Positions 61,387-64,000 of a stretch of DNA of 64,000 bases are shown one piece after another. This DNA is from Streptosporangium saharense (GTDB lineage: Bacteria; Actinomycetota; Actinomycetes; Streptosporangiales; Streptosporangiaceae). The notes under the pieces are model-generated. The model worked only from the letters and a program-made list of their open reading frames with translations, was not told the origin of the DNA and made no database searches. The stretch covers positions 1 through 64,000 of the forward strand of contig NZ_JACHJP010000001.1 of assembly GCF_014203715.1 (NCBI RefSeq), given 5' to 3'. Made by a program: the position numbers and the translations under genes. Numbering within the stretch: the first letter of the stretch is position 1; each line of letters starts with the position of its first letter.

Positions 61387-61445
61387 CTTGCGAGGTGAGA
61401 ATACCTGACCTGGTGGGAAATGGGGATTGTCCGTTTCCGTGAGGG

Positions 61446-61862
61446 TCAGCGGGCGTTCAACTCCTCCACGGCTGCGGGGCTCGAATCCTTCAGGAACTGC
61501 TGGCACCGCTCCGCCTCGTCCTTCTCGCCGATGGCCTGGGCGGCGCGGCCCAGAGCATGCAGGCAGCGCAGGAAACCGCGGTTGGGCTCGTGCTCCCAGG
61601 GGATGGGACCGTGGCCCTTCCAGCCCGCTCTGCGGAGCTGGTCGAGGCCGCGGTGATAGCCGGTCCTGGCGAAGGCGTAGGAGGTCACCGCGTGTCCGGA
61701 CGTGAAGGCCTCGTCGGCGAGCGTGGCCCAGGCGGCGGGGTAGGCCGGGAAGCGCGCGGCGACGTCGGAGGCCTGGGCGCCGGACTCCAGCGCCTGCCTG
61801 GCCTCGGGCAGGTCCGGCAGCCTGGTGGGCGGCGGACCGGCGAGAAGGTTCTCGGATTCCAT
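61446..61862 (-). CDS. DUF3151 protein
   Basis: The gene encodes 138 residues with the DUF3151 pattern [40 protein letters not shown] and [20 protein letters not shown]. The helical TPR-like fold is soluble. It is conserved next to purA in many actinobacteria, and its role is unknown. Confidence 0.88.
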   Translation of the reverse strand: MESENLLAGPPPTRLPDLPEARQALESGAQASDVAARFPAYPAAWATLADEAFTSGHAVTSYAFARTGYHRGLDQLRRAGWKGHGPIPWEHEPNRGFLRCLHALGRAAQAIGEKDEAERCQQFLKDSSPAAVEELNAR

Positions 61863-61938
61863 AGGGACAGTCCTACCCGCTGGGACGGGCTCAGGCCAAG
61901 ATCAGCCGCCTGAGACGTGCCTTACTTCTCCAGGCTTG

Positions 61939-62427
61939 TCATCGGCGGTAGCCCGGGTGGACGCCCTCGGTCAGGCCCTGTTGTACGGCGACGGCCTCAA
62001 GGAGGGCGGCGAGCTGCTCGCGCTGGGGCTCGTCCAGGGCCGCGCAGATGTCGTCCTCGTGTGCCGCGCCCACCTCGCGCATCCCGGCCATCACCCGTGA
62101 GCCCTCCTCGGTGAGGTGCAGGGCGTAGTTGCGGCGGTCCCGGGGGTTGCGGCGCCGTTCGACCAGGCCCTTGCGCTCCAGGCCGTCGACCAGCGTGACG
62201 ACCCGGCTCGGCACGACGCCCAGCTCCTCGGCCAGGGACTGCTGGCTGCGTCCGGGGCGCGTGGAGATCATGCGCAGCAGGCCGACGTCCGAGGGGGCGA
62301 CGCCCAGGACGCCGACCCGCTCGGCGAAGCGCGCCGCGGCGTGTGCGCCCACCTGCGCGAGCAGGAACGCCGTGCCCCTGGGCCTGGACCGCGGCGCCGT
62401 CCCGTTCCCGTGCTCCTGTGAGGTCAT
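61939..62427 (-). CDS. MarR-family transcriptional regulator
   Basis: The gene encodes 162 residues. The winged helix is SQQSLAEELGVVPSRVVTLV, then DGLERKGLVERRRNPRDRRN, typical MarR. The N-terminal extension is Arg/Pro-rich. It is divergent from an SDR gene that it probably represses. Confidence 0.9.
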   Translation of the reverse strand: MTSQEHGNGTAPRSRPRGTAFLLAQVGAHAAARFAERVGVLGVAPSDVGLLRMISTRPGRSQQSLAEELGVVPSRVVTLVDGLERKGLVERRRNPRDRRNYALHLTEEGSRVMAGMREVGAAHEDDICAALDEPQREQLAALLEAVAVQQGLTEGVHPGYRR

Positions 62428-62446
62428 GCAGCGATGGTAGCCGCAG

Positions 62447-62485
62447 TGAATAGTTCTCTGCTATGAATAGTTCAGTAAAGAGAAC
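62447..62485. promoter_or_regulatory. MarR operator candidate
   Basis: TGAATAGTTC is repeated at 62447-62456 and 62464-62473. GTTCTCT (62453-62459) and AGAGAAC (62479-62485) form an inverted repeat overlapping them. The set fills the divergent promoter between the MarR and SDR genes. Confidence 0.6.
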
Positions 62486-62495
62486 GGAGAAGAGC

Positions 62496-63251
62496 GTGAC
62501 GAACGACATAACCGGCAAGGTCGCGCTGGTGACCGGCGGCTCACGGGGGATCGGCGCCGAGACCTCCCGTGTCCTGGCGGCCAACGGCGCGAGGGTCGCG
62601 GTGAACGGCCGCGATAGGGCGGCGATCGACGCGGTCGTCGCCGACATCACGGAACGGGGCGGTACGGCTCTCGCCGTACCCGCCGACGTCACCGACGAGG
62701 ACCAGGTTGCGGCCATGCGCGAGCGGATCGAGAGCGAGCTGGGGCAGGTCGAGATCCTCGCCGCCTTCGCGGGCGGCGCAGGGGCGCCCGCGCCGACGGC
62801 GGAGCTCGGGGCCGCCCGCTGGCGCGAGGTCGTCGAGTCCGACCTGACCTCGGTCTATCTGACGGTCTCCGCCTTCCTGCCCGCCATGGTCGAGCGGCGC
62901 GGGGGCGCGATCGTCACCATGTCCTCGGCGGCGGGACGCCGCCCCAGCAGGGCGAACGCCGCCTACGCCGCCGCCAAGGCCGGGGTGGTGATGTTCACCA
63001 GGCACCTGGCCGCCGAGGTCGGCGAGTACGGCGTCCGCGTCAACTGCGTGGCGCCCTCGGCCGTGCTCAACGAGCGCATGCGGCGGTTCATGTCCGACGA
63101 GCAGCTCGACGGGCTGGCCGCCTCCCACCCCCTCGGCCGCATCGGGCTTCCCGAGGACGTCGCCCAGGCCGTCCTGTATCTCGTCTCCGACGCCTCCTCC
63201 TGGGTGACCGGCGTCACCCTCGACCTGACCGGTGGGCGGGTGACCGCGTGA
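62496..63251 (+). CDS. Short-chain dehydrogenase/reductase (MarR-controlled)
   Basis: The gene encodes 251 residues from GTG 62496 (ACGGAGAAG upstream; ATG 62463 overlaps the operator). TGGSRGIGAETSR is the dinucleotide motif. AFAGGAGAPAPTAEL replaces the usual NNAG, and MSSAAGRRPSRANAAYAAAK carries Ser, Tyr and Lys of the active site. The C-terminus (GVTLDLTGGRVTA) is FabG-like. The substrate is unknown. The next gene overlaps it by four bases. Confidence 0.9.
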   Translation: MTNDITGKVALVTGGSRGIGAETSRVLAANGARVAVNGRDRAAIDAVVADITERGGTALAVPADVTDEDQVAAMRERIESELGQVEILAAFAGGAGAPAPTAELGAARWREVVESDLTSVYLTVSAFLPAMVERRGGAIVTMSSAAGRRPSRANAAYAAAKAGVVMFTRHLAAEVGEYGVRVNCVAPSAVLNERMRRFMSDEQLDGLAASHPLGRIGLPEDVAQAVLYLVSDASSWVTGVTLDLTGGRVTA

Positions 63252-63916
63252 GCCGGGGCGGCCCGCCGCTGGGCGTCCTCGGCGTCGTGTTCACCGCGCT
63301 CTTCCTGGCCGGGATCGCCGTCAGCACGATCATGGCGGGCACGACCTTCCCCTCGCCCTACGGGGACGGGGCCCCGGCCTACTTCCGGGCGAACCAGAGC
63401 GCCGTCATGGTGACCGGTTTCCTGCAGTTCGCCGCCTCCGTTCCGCTGGCCATCTACGCCGCGACCGCCTCGGCCCGGCTGCGCAACCTCGGCGTCCGCG
63501 CGCCCGGCGCCGTCATCGCCCTGACTGGCGGCACGCTCGCCTCGGCCATGCTGGCGATCTCCGCGCTGGTGAGCTGGACGCTCTCGCGTCCCGAGGTGGC
63601 CGCGGAGACCGGGGTGGTCCACGCGCTGCACTTCCTCGCCTTCGCCACCGGCGGCGTCGGGCACGTCGTCTTCCTGGGACTGCTCGTCGCGGGCGTCGCC
63701 GTACCGGGATGGCTCGCCAGGCTGCTGCCGCGTCCGTTCGCGCTGGGCGGGCTGGTGATCGCCGTGGTGGCCGAGCTGACCACCCTCGCCATCCCGCTGA
63801 CCGGCCTGGCCGTGCTGCTGCCCGTCGCCCGCTTCTGCGGCCTGGCCTGGCTCGTGGCCGCGGGCTTCCTGCTGCCCCGCACCCGGCCCCGCAACAGCGT
63901 CAAGGAGACCCCGTGA
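63248..63916 (+). CDS. Integral membrane protein of unknown function
   Basis: The gene encodes 222 residues from a GTG overlapping the SDR stop. Six hydrophobic segments occur, beginning LGVVFTALFLAGIAVSTIMA, with an extracellular loop containing GTTFPSPYGDGAPAYFRANQ. The layout resembles DUF4386-type proteins found beside MarR regulators and SDRs. Translational coupling puts it in the same operon. Confidence 0.7.
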   Translation: MSRGGPPLGVLGVVFTALFLAGIAVSTIMAGTTFPSPYGDGAPAYFRANQSAVMVTGFLQFAASVPLAIYAATASARLRNLGVRAPGAVIALTGGTLASAMLAISALVSWTLSRPEVAAETGVVHALHFLAFATGGVGHVVFLGLLVAGVAVPGWLARLLPRPFALGGLVIAVVAELTTLAIPLTGLAVLLPVARFCGLAWLVAAGFLLPRTRPRNSVKETP

Positions 63917-64000
63917 TGCTCGAAAAGCTCATCAGGTTCCAGCACCCCGAGAAGGTCCTCGGCTATCTCGGCGCCCTCGACGACGCCCACGTGGCCGCCC
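63916..64000 (+). CDS. Start of a further gene in the MarR operon (cut by the window)
   Basis: ATG 63916 overlaps the preceding stop (ATGA). The 28 visible codons read MLEKLIRFQHPEKVLGYLGA and continue LDDAHVAA without interruption. Too little is present to name a family. Confidence 0.6.
   Translation, partial: MLEKLIRFQHPEKVLGYLGALDDAHVAA

Noticed and set aside
61333..61445. Purine riboswitch before purA
   Set aside because: Only a simple terminator stem is present; there are no conserved three-way junction elements.

Overview
The window is a high-GC (about 70 percent) actinobacterial chromosome segment. GTG and TTG starts are frequent and intergenic hairpins usually lack U-tracts. A four-gene conservon, a BldC-type regulator, DUF397, an NfeD/flotillin pair, a Ser/Pro-linkered secretome and an ECF41 sigma factor suggest a filamentous actinomycete, most likely Streptosporangiaceae (Streptosporangium, Nonomuraea or Microbispora type). 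That placement is inference from gene content, not a phylogeny.

Layout. 1-2470: left copy of a multigene cassette of unknown function, cut by the window edge. 2648-7002: a secreted small protein and the conservon cvnABCD (sensor-kinase-like protein, roadblock, DUF742, small GTPase). 7122-21015: an SDR, an acyltransferase, a Tat-type FAD oxidoreductase, a secreted M4 metalloprotease, NfeD/flotillin, MerR with a membrane partner, and an orphan GroEL sharing a palindromic promoter region with a divergent TetR. 21031-32464: an RNA-methyltransferase-like protein and a cell-surface glycan cluster (CgeB/GT2 fusion, WecB, two GT4 enzymes, WecC, DUF4434), followed by an NrtR-like regulator. WecB and WecC together would supply UDP-ManNAc and UDP-ManNAc uronate, suggesting a ManNAcA-containing surface polymer. 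32822-44721: a ThiF/SagC-like protein behind an AT-rich promoter, Uma2, HisC/Pat, EamA, a large regulator, a MurA paralogue, PurD, CorA and GDPD.

45398-49754: the right, inverted copy of the cassette with its probable control genes (degenerate HATPase protein, divergent GntR, DUF397). Both copies carry the same order of small genes and the same chain of six intergenic hairpins. These stems show compensatory changes and sense-strand G-U pairs between copies, so they look like a conserved structured RNA. I consider this duplicated cassette the best candidate for an undescribed system.

49913-50070 is a three-repeat CRISPR-like mini-array without cas genes. 50168-58774 holds an ECF41/carboxymuconolactone-decarboxylase pair, a lamin-tail protein, a SigE-family sigma factor with a membrane partner, an aspzincin-like metalloprotease, and a 39-residue peptide translationally coupled to an isoaspartyl-methyltransferase-like enzyme (possible RiPP pair). 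58884-64000 holds HxlR/NTF2, PurA/DUF3151 and MarR with an SDR operon that runs off the right edge.
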